Source: JAYRWD01 sp041918255 (GTDB taxonomy: Bacteria; Patescibacteriota; Dojkabacteria; B142; WJKM01). From it: DNA of 29,688 nt. The notes under the pieces were generated by a model. It made no database searches. It was not told where the DNA came from and was given only the letters and a program-made list of their open reading frames with translations. Both the position numbers and the translations under genes were made by a program. Positions 21,701 to 29,688 of the stretch are shown piece after piece. The first letter of the stretch is position 1. Each line of letters opens with the position of its first letter. The DNA is taken from assembly GCA_041918255.1 (NCBI GenBank), contig JAYRWD010000007.1:1-29688 (forward strand), read 5' to 3'.

Positions 21701-23914
21701 ATGAGAAAACAACCAGGTCACCAAAAAAGTTTTTCATTGATAGAAATGATTGTTGTTATTGGTATTTTTGGATTTATCATATTTAGCCTTGGACTTGGTA
21801 TACAGTCAGCCTACAAATCCAGCAGTACCAGCGAAGAAAGCGTACGCACCTCACGATACATTGAGGAGGTAATCGACGCGATACTTTTAAACAAAGAAGA
21901 CCTATGGCACTCGATCATTGTGAACACTGATGACGGACCCAAACATCTTGTATTACAAAACGATATGTATGAAATTAGTGATGGATATGGCTATAGCGAT
22001 GACGGCGAAATAAAGATATCATTTACCATCGATAATGTAGAAAGATTATCTGGAGGACAAATTACTGGTTCGGGAGGTGAACTAGATATAAATTCGCGTT
22101 CAGCTACCGTCACCGCAGAATGGACCGATTCCTTTGGTGGAGAACGATCGTTATCTCAAACCATTTATATCAATAATTGGTCTACACCTTTAGAGGCCGA
22201 AACTACCAAGGCTGATTTCGAAGATGGAAGTTTAATTGATTCTGTGATTATTACTGACGAGAATGGTGGTGAGATTAGGCTAGATACGCAAGTCTATCCT
22301 GACTGGTGCTACAAAAGTTTAGAATATACCTATGATTTGGCAGGAGATGCCACTTCAAAGCTTGTATACGCTCGAGAGACTAATCGCGTAGGTCTATCAA
22401 AAGGAATGGGCGGGACCGGAAACGCGTTCACGAAACTTGGTATCACATACGAAAATATCAAACCCACAGTATCGCAAGAAATCGTCTACGGCACTAATAC
22501 CGTATATGACATAAGCCTGCAAGGCAAATTTTTCTACATGAATAGCTCCGTGCTAAGTAATGAAGAATTAGACGTATTCTATATCGGTGGCGGTACACCG
22601 ACAAACCCCGTCGCAACCTACAATTTAATATCTGAAGTGAATCAACCTAGAACTACCGAAGTAAACGGATCATGGGCGTATATGGCCATGCTCAATAAAA
22701 TGTACATTATAAATCTAGCTTCAATAATTGCTAAAGAATCCGATCCTAGCTATCAAGGAACTTGGATAGGCGCCCTACCTCTTGCTGGTACAGCACCGAC
22801 AATAGCAAACAATGCGGTAACAGGTCAGCCAACCCCGCGCACGAATAAAATCATCGTGAGAGGAAACTATGCATATATTATTTTAAACAATGACAGATTC
22901 GAGTTTGCTGTCGTAAACGTGACGAATCGAGCAGTACCCGGAAGCCCTGTATATACCGATCTGGACATCAACGCTCAGAATCAAGATTATCTAAACACAA
23001 ATGATATTTACGTAACCGAAGACGGCAATATCACCTTTGTAGCGGTTACTGATTTCAATAATGCAAACCATAACAGTCTGAAGATCCTTAATACAACTAA
23101 CAAAACATCTTCCGCTGTCTTGCTCGGAAGCTTTGATCCAGGCAATTTACTGATAAACGGCCTTGCCGTGATAGAAAGCGACAATGCCGCAGTATTTGTA
23201 GGACAAGCCCCGCATGGTTTACCCGCTTCAGAATATCAAGTACTTGATATTAGCGGTCTCAAAGAAAACCCAATTACAATTCCGAATTCGACCTGTTACA
23301 GTTTTGAGTTCGATGAAGGGATAAGTGACATAACCGCGCTTAAGTCTGAAGATGGTTTAAATTCATTTGCCTATATGACCACGAATAAACCTAATGAAGA
23401 CTTTATGATAATTCGTGGTGGGCCTGTTGATACTGGAGGCGGTGGTGGTAATGTTGCCCCAGAGGGTCAATATGTGTCTGGCGTTATTAACTCCGGTCAG
23501 GATAATACTAGGTTTCTCACTATTGGATGGAATACCGTGATACCAGCACTGACCACGGTCAAAATTCAAGTCCGTACTGGTTTTAATCTTGCGACTGATT
23601 TCGGACAGGACGATCCTTGGTATGGTCCAAATGGACTAAATTCTTTCTACGTGACAGATCCAGGAAATTACATTCCAGAAGAAATTGCTCTGGGTAAATA
23701 TATACAGTATAAAATTGATTTAGCCTCAGAAGATGAAGAGATAACTCCAATCGTAGAAGATGTGAACTTTACTTTCGAACGTGTTTACGTCACCCCCACA
23801 CAAGCGCCAATGGAGCAGGGACCCGCGACAATCCAAACATCCACCCCTACGCCTAATCCTACCAAAAAAGAAAAGACTCCTTCAGAAATTCAACAAAATG
23901 AAAATGAACAATAA
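21701..23914 (+). CDS. giant pilin-adhesin fusion: pilin N-terminus with propeller-like and C-terminal sandwich domains
   Basis: A 737-residue protein. QKS-FSLIEMIVVIGIFGFI (about residues 8-27) is a pilin signal with Ser instead of Gly at -1 and Glu at +5. Residues about 50-160 are a pseudopilin-like body. About 240-540 contain LVIVD-like repeats (VNGSWAYMAMLNKMYIINL, VRGNYAYIILNNDRF) suggesting a beta-propeller. About 590-700 resemble a beta-sandwich module (GQYVSGVINSGQ, YIQYKIDL), and a Pro/Thr-rich tail ends the protein. The TTG at 21698 is also in frame; the ATG is preferred. The size and position between minor pilins suggest a tip or surface-binding subunit. Confidence 0.75.
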   Translation: MRKQPGHQKSFSLIEMIVVIGIFGFIIFSLGLGIQSAYKSSSTSEESVRTSRYIEEVIDAILLNKEDLWHSIIVNTDDGPKHLVLQNDMYEISDGYGYSDDGEIKISFTIDNVERLSGGQITGSGGELDINSRSATVTAEWTDSFGGERSLSQTIYINNWSTPLEAETTKADFEDGSLIDSVIITDENGGEIRLDTQVYPDWCYKSLEYTYDLAGDATSKLVYARETNRVGLSKGMGGTGNAFTKLGITYENIKPTVSQEIVYGTNTVYDISLQGKFFYMNSSVLSNEELDVFYIGGGTPTNPVATYNLISEVNQPRTTEVNGSWAYMAMLNKMYIINLASIIAKESDPSYQGTWIGALPLAGTAPTIANNAVTGQPTPRTNKIIVRGNYAYIILNNDRFEFAVVNVTNRAVPGSPVYTDLDINAQNQDYLNTNDIYVTEDGNITFVAVTDFNNANHNSLKILNTTNKTSSAVLLGSFDPGNLLINGLAVIESDNAAVFVGQAPHGLPASEYQVLDISGLKENPITIPNSTCYSFEFDEGISDITALKSEDGLNSFAYMTTNKPNEDFMIIRGGPVDTGGGGGNVAPEGQYVSGVINSGQDNTRFLTIGWNTVIPALTTVKIQVRTGFNLATDFGQDDPWYGPNGLNSFYVTDPGNYIPEEIALGKYIQYKIDLASEDEEITPIVEDVNFTFERVYVTPTQAPMEQGPATIQTSTPTPNPTKKEKTPSEIQQNENEQ

Positions 23915-24392
23915 TAAACCAGCGCTTACTCTAGTAGAAGTTATAGTATATCTCGGATTATTTGCGATTTTATTTACTAGCATCATAAGTTTTACGATAA
24001 ATGTCTCGAGCATTAACCAAGAATCTTTGCAACGGCTCGAAGTCAGTCAACAAATAATGTTTGTTTCAGAACATATCGGGGATAGCGTATTGCAAAGTCT
24101 TGGTATAAATACTGCCGAAACGATTTTTTCCACACAACCAGGACTACTTTATCTAGATACTCCTTCCGGGTATATCACATATAGGGTAGATACGCTTGAT
24201 AATCGTCTTGTTGTAAATCGAGATGGAACGCAGAATTTCCTCACAAGCGAAAGATATTCTATAACCGACTTTATTATCGAGCCTATCAACTCGCACGCTG
24301 GTGAAAAATCTGGTTTTAAAATATCCTTCACTATTACAAGTAAGAATTCGAACGTTTCAAACACATTTGAGTACAGTTATTTTATTCGTTAG
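23898..24392 (+). CDS. minor pilin-like protein
   Basis: A 164-residue protein whose start lies 17 bases inside the end of the preceding gene. MKMNNNKPA-LTLVEVIVYLGLFAI is a pilin signal with Ala at -1 and Glu at +5. It is followed by an amphipathic helix and a strand-rich domain with the D-x-N-x-L-V-V-N-x-D-G pattern seen in PilW or GspJ-like proteins. An upstream in-frame start at 23781 would run far into the neighbour and is rejected. Confidence 0.75.
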   Translation: MKMNNNKPALTLVEVIVYLGLFAILFTSIISFTINVSSINQESLQRLEVSQQIMFVSEHIGDSVLQSLGINTAETIFSTQPGLLYLDTPSGYITYRVDTLDNRLVVNRDGTQNFLTSERYSITDFIIEPINSHAGEKSGFKISFTITSKNSNVSNTFEYSYFIR

Positions 24393-24408
24393 CTTTGCGT
24401 TAGTGTTG

Positions 24409-24801
24409 ATGGAAAAAAGAAAAAAAGCCATGCTAGCCTTGCCGACATTAATTCTGGCAATAGCCATTCTAAGCGCTCTGACGATTTCTTACGCTATGAA
24501 CAGCGTTAGGGCCGTGAAAAATACTACCAACTTTCAAACCAATTCTCTGGCCATTATCGAGATAAAAGCCTGTGTAGAGGAGGTAATATATCGGATACGC
24601 TACAAACAATTTGATACTGGGACGTTAAATATACCCCTCGGAGACACATTTTGCATCGCGAGCGTTACAAACTATAATGGAGACACAAATATAAAAAAAA
24701 TTGAAGTCGAGGTTTCCCTGAAAGGAAACGAATATAAACAATTTCGCTATCTAAATGTATCTGCAGAGCCATATACAGTTTCAAATCAACCACCTTACTA
24801 A
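24409..24801 (+). CDS. GspK/PilX-like minor pilin lacking Glu5
   Basis: A 130-residue protein. EKRKKA-MLALPTLILAIAIL has the basic leader and hydrophobic helix of a prepilin, but the +5 residue is Pro rather than Glu, as in GspK-like tip subunits that lack this acid. The body is short, with two cysteines and alternating strands. It starts 16 bases after the preceding gene and stops one base before the peptidase start. The TTG and GTG codons just upstream are in frame but less likely. Confidence 0.65.
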   Translation: MEKRKKAMLALPTLILAIAILSALTISYAMNSVRAVKNTTNFQTNSLAIIEIKACVEEVIYRIRYKQFDTGTLNIPLGDTFCIASVTNYNGDTNIKKIEVEVSLKGNEYKQFRYLNVSAEPYTVSNQPPY

Positions 24802-24802
24802 T

Positions 24803-25447
24803 ATGAAAAACTTTCTACATGATTTGTACCAGCTCCGAAAATATTTATCTGTATTTATTTTTTCCATGCTGTTTTTTTTATTAATATTCCTCGGTTATCA
24901 GAAACTTTTCTCGTCAGATACAGCGGTTACTTTAGCCGAGCAGACATTAGTTATTCTCTTAGCCGGTCATTTTATTTCTCTCATTTATATGAGTTGGGAT
25001 GATATAAAAGCATTCGAAATTTCAGATTTGCATTCTCTTGCCCACGTGCTGATTTTGCTGATTTTGAATTTGTTGGGCTATATAATTAGTTTTAAAAGTT
25101 CTCCATGGAGCGGATATGTCATTAACCCTTTTAATAATATTTTGGCTGGAGCATGTTTGGGATTGATTTTCTGGTTAATCGTGAAACTAACGGGTGGAAA
25201 AGGAATGGGAGAAGGAGATATCCGAATCGCAGCAATAGTAGGTCTGGCATTAGGACTCAAACTATCGATTTTAGCCTTTTATCTAACCGTTTTCATAGGT
25301 CTTCTTGTTGGTTGTATATTGGCTTTAAGAAGGGGTGTTTTCAAAGGAACTTACGTTCCATTGGTTCCATGTCTCGCTCTAGGGGCGGCGATAGCAACCT
25401 ACGCTCCGCAGATAGGTACATATTTATTTCATTTAATTGGGATTTAA
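24803..25447 (+). CDS. pilD: prepilin peptidase (A24), without methyltransferase domain
   Basis: A 214-residue polytopic membrane protein. SWDDIKAFEISD (about residues 72-83) supplies the first catalytic Asp and GMGEGDIRIAAIVG (about 134-147) the GxGD motif with the second. About six membrane segments are expected. The N-terminal cytoplasmic zinc and N-methylation domain of classical PilD is missing, so this enzyme probably cleaves but does not methylate. It would process the pilins of this locus after Gly, Ala or Ser. Confidence 0.85.
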   Translation: MKNFLHDLYQLRKYLSVFIFSMLFFLLIFLGYQKLFSSDTAVTLAEQTLVILLAGHFISLIYMSWDDIKAFEISDLHSLAHVLILLILNLLGYIISFKSSPWSGYVINPFNNILAGACLGLIFWLIVKLTGGKGMGEGDIRIAAIVGLALGLKLSILAFYLTVFIGLLVGCILALRRGVFKGTYVPLVPCLALGAAIATYAPQIGTYLFHLIGI

Positions 25448-25457
25448 AATATATACA

Positions 25458-26444
25458 ATGTTTGATAAAGCAACCGCGAATATTGTTAAACTCATGAGCA
25501 TAGGTGCTGGCGATCGACTTGTAATTGTTACCGACGAATCACGGCAAAATATTGGCTCTGCGATTGCCGCATGCGCGAAATCGAATGGCGTCAATATTTT
25601 ATATATTAAGCTTGAGGATTTCACAGCCCGTCCTGCGAAAGATTTCCCGATTACCCTTAAGGAGAATATCACAGCGTTTGATCCGACTTGCTCTATTTAT
25701 TGCGCTCAGGCGTTACCCGGTGAATTTCCGGTATTTAGGGGTCCGCTAGTCAATTTATTAACTAAAGTTTTACATTGCCGACATGGGCATATGGTAGGTA
25801 TCGATGAACGTGTTATGTTAGAGGGGATGTCAGCCAATTATGATCAGATTATTACTAGAACTAATCAAATATTTGAGCTTGTACAAGATGCAAAACTTAT
25901 TGAGGCTAAAGGAGATGAGACCGAAGTACGAGTTGAATTGTCGAATAAACGCTTTTGGGTTCCTAGTACGGGTGTGATCGATAGTTGGGAGAAGTGGAGT
26001 AATCTGCCCGATGGGGAAGTGTTTACTTGTCCCTTGCGTCTTGATGGCAGAATAGCGGCTCGAGTGGTTGGTGATGAATTCACTGCTAAATATGGAATTC
26101 TTGAAAATCCGTTAGTCGTAACTATTGAAAATTCGTTTATTACTGATATGCAATGCGAAAATAAAAAACTTGAAGAAGAATTCAGGAACTACGTGAGCAA
26201 ATATGAAAATGGAAATAGAGTAGGGGAATTCGCTATCGGAACATTAGAAGAATTAAAGGCATTTACTGGAAATTTGCTGCAAGATGAAAAATTCCCCGGT
26301 ATCCATCTTGCATTCGGTCACACCTATCCAGATAAAACTAATGCGGATTGGGATAGCCAAAGCCATGTTGATTTGATTCCAACTAATTGTTCTATTTGGG
26401 TGGACGGGAAGATGATTATGGATAAGGGAAAGTTTGTAGTTTAG
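25458..26444 (+). CDS. M29-like aminopeptidase
   Basis: A 328-residue protein resembling thermophilic metallo-aminopeptidases (AmpS/AmpT, family M29). The expected metal ligands can be placed: Glu in VGEFAIGTL (about residue 256), Glu in LQDEKFPG, His in IHLAFGHTYP, and the H-x-D pair in SQSHVDLIP near the C-terminus. Such enzymes remove N-terminal residues using two metal ions. It starts 11 bases after the peptidase gene and may be co-transcribed, although a link with pili is not implied. The TTG at 25437 is in frame; the ATG at 25458 is preferred. Confidence 0.78.
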   Translation: MFDKATANIVKLMSIGAGDRLVIVTDESRQNIGSAIAACAKSNGVNILYIKLEDFTARPAKDFPITLKENITAFDPTCSIYCAQALPGEFPVFRGPLVNLLTKVLHCRHGHMVGIDERVMLEGMSANYDQIITRTNQIFELVQDAKLIEAKGDETEVRVELSNKRFWVPSTGVIDSWEKWSNLPDGEVFTCPLRLDGRIAARVVGDEFTAKYGILENPLVVTIENSFITDMQCENKKLEEEFRNYVSKYENGNRVGEFAIGTLEELKAFTGNLLQDEKFPGIHLAFGHTYPDKTNADWDSQSHVDLIPTNCSIWVDGKMIMDKGKFVV

Positions 26445-26512
26445 AGAAGATACAACCCAATTCATAAGCGTAAACTTCAGGTAATAACTTTTAGGTAAGG
26501 ATTTCTAGACAT

Positions 26513-27103
26513 ATGGCAACTATATTTTTGGTAAGACACACAGAATATTCCAATCCAGCAGGAATTATACCTTGTCGACTTCCATTAGGACTTTCCACAA
26601 GAGGTATCCAGCAGGCTCAAAGACTTCGGGAATTTTTTAGCATAAAAAATATTTCGAGAATTTACACCAGTCCCGTAGAACGATGTGTACAAACTGCAAA
26701 TATTATTTCAAATAATAAACTTGAAATAATTAAGGATCTCCGATTGGCAGAAACATTCAGTGTCTGTCAAGGAGAGAGTGAGAAGCCAAATTGGAAGGAA
26801 CAGTTATACGACAAAGTAACTGAGTTAGGTGGCGAATCTCCTAATGATGTTAAAGACAGGATGATAGACTTTTGGGAGAATACTAATTTTGAATCCGGTG
26901 ATAGTTATATTATTTGTTCACATGGAGATCCTCTTTATTTTCTATACCAATATTTAAGAGGTATTGCAATCTATGTTGATAACAAGGTAAATGAACCCGA
27001 AGGATATCAAAACAAAGGGAGCGTTCGAATTGTTGAATACGTCAGAGAAACAAATTTGAACATTCTACCGATTATCGAAAACGAAAATTTAGAGAACTAC
27101 TGA
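26513..27103 (+). CDS. histidine phosphatase family protein
   Basis: A 196-residue protein of the phosphoglycerate-mutase-like superfamily. IFLVRHTEYSNP (about residues 4-15) carries the catalytic R-H-T, YTSPVERCVQTA (about 51-62) the second arginine, AETFSVCQGE (about 84-93) the acid, and CSHGDP (about 139-144) the second histidine. It could be a phosphatase on sugar phosphates, nucleotides or proteins. Its end lies 12 bases from a convergent gene. A 10-bp inverted repeat (27102-27111 with 27139-27148) at the junction might act as a weak two-way terminator. Confidence 0.85.
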   Translation: MATIFLVRHTEYSNPAGIIPCRLPLGLSTRGIQQAQRLREFFSIKNISRIYTSPVERCVQTANIISNNKLEIIKDLRLAETFSVCQGESEKPNWKEQLYDKVTELGGESPNDVKDRMIDFWENTNFESGDSYIICSHGDPLYFLYQYLRGIAIYVDNKVNEPEGYQNKGSVRIVEYVRETNLNILPIIENENLENY

Positions 27104-27115
27104 GATGAAAGGGTA

Positions 27116-27991
27116 CTAATAATTCCTTGACTTTCCTTCTTTCATCTCCTTATCCACATACTGCAACAAAATAATTGCGATGTAAATCACTCCACCGCTA
27201 ATAAGTTTTATCATCGGAATTGTCTCATGAAAAAAGATATTTGCCAAAATTAATCCCACGAGGATTTCACCCGTCAGCAGAATATTTCCAATGGTCAAAT
27301 TTGCTTTTTTAAATCCCTCGACAAGCAAGTAAGTAGTCACCACATTCAGTAAGCCATAAATTACCAGCAAAGAAGCCAATTTTGTGTCCCCGAGGGAAAA
27401 TATTTCCAAATTTATATTATTCAGAATGGAAAAGAATATCCAGATAAGACTCCCCACACACGCTGCCAAAAGTCCCAGATGTTCGGGTCGGAAATTCTTA
27501 GACAATTCTTTTCTCGCTTGATTATTCAACACATTCAGTAAACCCGTAATACACGCGAATATTGGACCAACAATACCCATTCGTTCCCCAGTATAATAAA
27601 ACAAAGTTAATAACTCCAAAAGCACAATGGTTATAAGTCCCAATTTGATGTAATGAAACTTGACCTTGTTGATTTTCCAATCTAGGAATACCGAAAAAAT
27701 AACCGTTGATGTATTTTGAATTAATAAAACTAATCCTAATTGACTAAACTTAAGCGATAAATTAAAAAATAATAATGGCAATGAGCTACAAATGGCAAAA
27801 GCAATTAAAAGAAAATTGACTTTAACGTGCCTGATACTTTTGAAAGAGATTAACAAAAACACTGCCATTTGAACTAAATTTACTGCTAATAAGATTTCGA
27901 CGAGACCATAACCTATCGAAAGAGTGCGAGCAAGTACTCCAAACGATCCAAAAATAATAGTTGTGATGAGTATTGGTAAATAAACCCCCAT
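27116..27991 (-). CDS. DMT/EamA-like transporter
   Basis: A 291-residue membrane protein if started at MGVYLPIL, with about ten hydrophobic segments in two similar halves. Each half ends in a helix of the EamA drug/metabolite transporter type (for example ILLTGEILVGLILANIFFHE near residue 240). The substrate is unknown. A longer start at 28069 is possible, but it would overlap the first bases of the divergent gene and adds a tyrosine-rich leader without membrane character. A TATAAT on the minus strand (28017-28022) suits the shorter start. Confidence 0.75.
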   Translation of the reverse strand: MGVYLPILITTIIFGSFGVLARTLSIGYGLVEILLAVNLVQMAVFLLISFKSIRHVKVNFLLIAFAICSSLPLLFFNLSLKFSQLGLVLLIQNTSTVIFSVFLDWKINKVKFHYIKLGLITIVLLELLTLFYYTGERMGIVGPIFACITGLLNVLNNQARKELSKNFRPEHLGLLAACVGSLIWIFFSILNNINLEIFSLGDTKLASLLVIYGLLNVVTTYLLVEGFKKANLTIGNILLTGEILVGLILANIFFHETIPMIKLISGGVIYIAIILLQYVDKEMKEGKSRNY

Positions 27992-28009
27992 ATTGATATA
28001 CATATAATT

Positions 28010-28038
28010 TTGCAGATTATATCTAAACATACTATAAT
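28010..28038 (+). promoter_or_regulatory. possible promoter of the deoxyribosyltransferase-like gene
   Basis: TATAAT (28033-28038) lies 29 bases before the ATG, with TTGCAG at the -35 position at 17-base spacing. It overlaps the leader of the divergent transporter gene, so the two promoters would interfere. Confidence 0.35.
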
Positions 28039-28067
28039 GGATCAATTCTTTATATACATATATACTC

Positions 28068-28637
28068 ATGCCAAATATCTTTTTTACTGCCTCCTATCCC
28101 GGAAAAAAGAAATATCAGAAGTACTATGATTTAATTCTGGAAACACTAGAAAAGAATTGCGACGTGGTTATCAGCCCAGAAAAAAATAACTATCTCGAGT
28201 ATCTACCAAAAGGTCTGAGAGAAAAACTTTCAAAAGACAGATACGAATTACACTATGCAGCCATTCGTCATGATATCCAATATTCTGACGCGACAGTCAT
28301 AGAGATCAGCAACGAAGACTTCCAACTCGGACACGAAGCTACGCTTGCGATTCAGTCAAAGAAACATGTCTTATGCCTTTCACTCTATGAAAACTTCGAA
28401 AGAAAGATAAAGAATGAATATTTTCACGGTGCAAGATATAACGCAAATAATCTTGACATGGTCGTTAAGGATTTTCTGGAAAGCGTGCAGAAGAAAAAAC
28501 TCCAAAACAGATTTAATATGTTTCTCAGCGACCAGCAACTTTCACATTTAAATAGCTGCGCAGAGCAGAATAACAAAAACCTATCGGAGTATGTACGGTG
28601 GTTGATTGAGAAGGATATGAAGAAAAACTCAGACTAA
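28068..28637 (+). CDS. nucleoside 2-deoxyribosyltransferase-like protein with C-terminal RHH-like tail
   Basis: A 189-residue protein in two parts. Residues about 1-140 resemble the nucleoside 2-deoxyribosyltransferase fold. FFTASYPGKKKY stands at the N-terminus, and RHDIQYSDATVIEISNEDFQ followed by LGHEATLAIQSKKHVLCL (about 68-105) fits the D-x-x-D-A and G-x-E-x-x-x-A pattern. Residues about 150-185 (FLSDQQLSHLNSCAEQNN, SEYVRWLIEKDM) look like a ribbon-helix-helix DNA-binding unit. A sensor or regulator, or an enzyme controlling its own gene, is possible. No partner gene is adjacent on this strand. Confidence 0.6.
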   Translation: MPNIFFTASYPGKKKYQKYYDLILETLEKNCDVVISPEKNNYLEYLPKGLREKLSKDRYELHYAAIRHDIQYSDATVIEISNEDFQLGHEATLAIQSKKHVLCLSLYENFERKIKNEYFHGARYNANNLDMVVKDFLESVQKKKLQNRFNMFLSDQQLSHLNSCAEQNNKNLSEYVRWLIEKDMKKNSD

Positions 28638-28729
28638 GCAATCCTCCTATAATACTTAATACTTTAAAGAATTGGACTACCAGTACCACTTACCAACGAT
28701 CTTTCAAAACTAACGTTTGTTGAAGTGAA

Positions 28730-29599
28730 TTACTTCTTAGCTTGTTGAACCTGTTTTGGTCTTAACCCTCTTAGATAGGTAAGAAAACCATCACACGCTG
28801 CCAGAGCAACAAACTTTGGAGGAGCACTTCCATCAGCAATGGCCATCCCAACACCCGGACCGACTGTACCTCCAGTGGCAGAAGCCACCAAGTTAACAAT
28901 AAAATGACTATATGGTTGTTGTTCAGATCGATCTAGTGCTAAACTATCTTTTTCTCTGACTATCCATTCTCCAGCAAGTTGTTCAAATTCTTCCCTTACA
29001 GTGTTTATATCACCATCAGTAATAACCTTTCCGACAGGTAATCCATCATAAATTGCGCGAACAGCTCTCAGACTTTCTGATACAACAATAGGTATCAATG
29101 ATGATGGCAAATCCTTGAAAAAAACATTTTTAAACGCAAATGGAAGCTGGAAGTTTACCGAATCTTTCTTAGCCTTAAAGGCCTGGTCAATTCTATAATC
29201 CGCAAGCAACCTCGCCGCCTCTTGATAAAAATTAAATACTGCATCCTTACCATAATTTGTTTCAAGCCATGCCATGATATCAGCTCTAGGAGGCTCTTTA
29301 AATAGACCATTTAAAGCATTAGCAATAGAACTTCCTGCTCTATCAAGAGCTTCTTTACCAGGCTTCTGGCCTTGAGGTCTTTGCCAATCAGCCACTACTT
29401 CCCCCAGCTGAGCAAGCGAAGGTGAAAAGCTTTGAAATGCTCCTTGAAAAATTACAGGATCGACCATTCGCATTGCCGTTGTCATAGCAACAGCCTCTTG
29501 GTCAAGTGTTCCGACCGTACGTAACGAAACCTCTTCAACACTATATGTTGGGGTTTGTTCTTCTCCAGAATTAATCACTTGCTCCATATTCTCTATCAT
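28730..29599 (-). CDS. conserved-looking hypothetical protein, possibly 5' incomplete
   Basis: A 289-residue protein from the ATG at 29599. The same frame stays open without a stop to the window edge at 29688 (reading APSIGKQIVVPRSK and onward), so the true start may lie outside. No family is recognised. It has a mainly helical centre (MAWLETNYGKDAVFNFYQEA) and a small-residue-rich C-terminal part, ATGGTVGPGVGMAIADGS, that could be membrane-associated or structural. It converges with the preceding gene; the 92-base gap shows no clear terminator. Confidence 0.55.
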   Translation of the reverse strand: MIENMEQVINSGEEQTPTYSVEEVSLRTVGTLDQEAVAMTTAMRMVDPVIFQGAFQSFSPSLAQLGEVVADWQRPQGQKPGKEALDRAGSSIANALNGLFKEPPRADIMAWLETNYGKDAVFNFYQEAARLLADYRIDQAFKAKKDSVNFQLPFAFKNVFFKDLPSSLIPIVVSESLRAVRAIYDGLPVGKVITDGDINTVREEFEQLAGEWIVREKDSLALDRSEQQPYSHFIVNLVASATGGTVGPGVGMAIADGSAPPKFVALAACDGFLTYLRGLRPKQVQQAKK

Positions 29600-29688
29600 A
29601 GGATCATGCTCTGTGGCCGTATCTTTTGATCTAGGTACTACAATTTGTTTTCCAATTGATGGCGCGCATAATTTTAATAGCGAGCGTA

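Noticed and set aside
27102..27148. Strong bidirectional terminator between convergent genes
   Set aside because: A perfect 10-bp inverted repeat exists, but it has a long loop and no T-run on either strand, so it is noted only in the gene entry.
1..29688. Alternative genetic code (TGA as glycine)
   Set aside because: TGA ends several genes at sensible lengths, including the pilC-like and histidine phosphatase genes.

Overview
The window looks like a piece of a Patescibacteria (CPR) chromosome. It is AT-rich and gene-dense, with short single-domain proteins, many families I know mainly from that radiation, a compact CPR-type type IV pilus operon, and the standard code (TGA is used as a stop, for example by the pilC-like gene and the 5743-6447 gene, so it is not a code-25 lineage). 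The exact lineage cannot be fixed from the sequence.

Region 1 (1-14925) holds about 20 short genes, all on the plus strand and mostly unrelated: a membrane protein, B3/B4 tRNA-binding-like protein, DUF3750-like, FkbM methyltransferase, Ntn hydrolase, MazG-like, Ham1/ITPase-like, DHH phosphoesterase, Nudix, GrpB, cupin-like, 2H phosphoesterase and PQ-loop-like. Several intergenic stretches contain long imperfect palindromes built like integron attC sites: an outer RYYYAAC/GTTRRRY-like pair, an inner pair, and a variable middle. The best are 3131-3322, 7481-7596, 950-1049, 14145-14240, and one at 2015-2613 that is split by a gene. No integrase is present in the window, so this is best described as a possible integrase-less cassette array. 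Between the intact genes lie several same-strand gene remnants: a duplicated tail of the 3925-4692 gene, a duplicated tail of the MazG-like gene, a methyltransferase tail, and a decayed HsdS fragment. These suggest repeated gain and loss.

Region 2 (15612-25447) is a type IV pilus locus. It begins with a secreted M23-like protein with a large repeat domain, followed by a well-formed promoter, a hairpin-bearing leader, the major pilin and a terminator. A second probable promoter then leads into pilB, pilC, a minor pilin, a 738-residue pilin-adhesin, a minor pilin, a GspK/PilX-like protein and a short prepilin peptidase. These genes are tightly packed and several overlap. Together they could build a surface pilus with a large tip or decoration protein; PilT, PilM/N/O and a secretin are not in the window.

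Region 3 (25458-29688) holds an M29-like aminopeptidase, a histidine phosphatase, a DMT/EamA-like transporter on the minus strand, a nucleoside deoxyribosyltransferase-like protein with a C-terminal ribbon-helix-helix-like tail, and an unrecognised minus-strand protein whose frame stays open to the window edge. No tRNA, rRNA, CRISPR array or transposase was seen.
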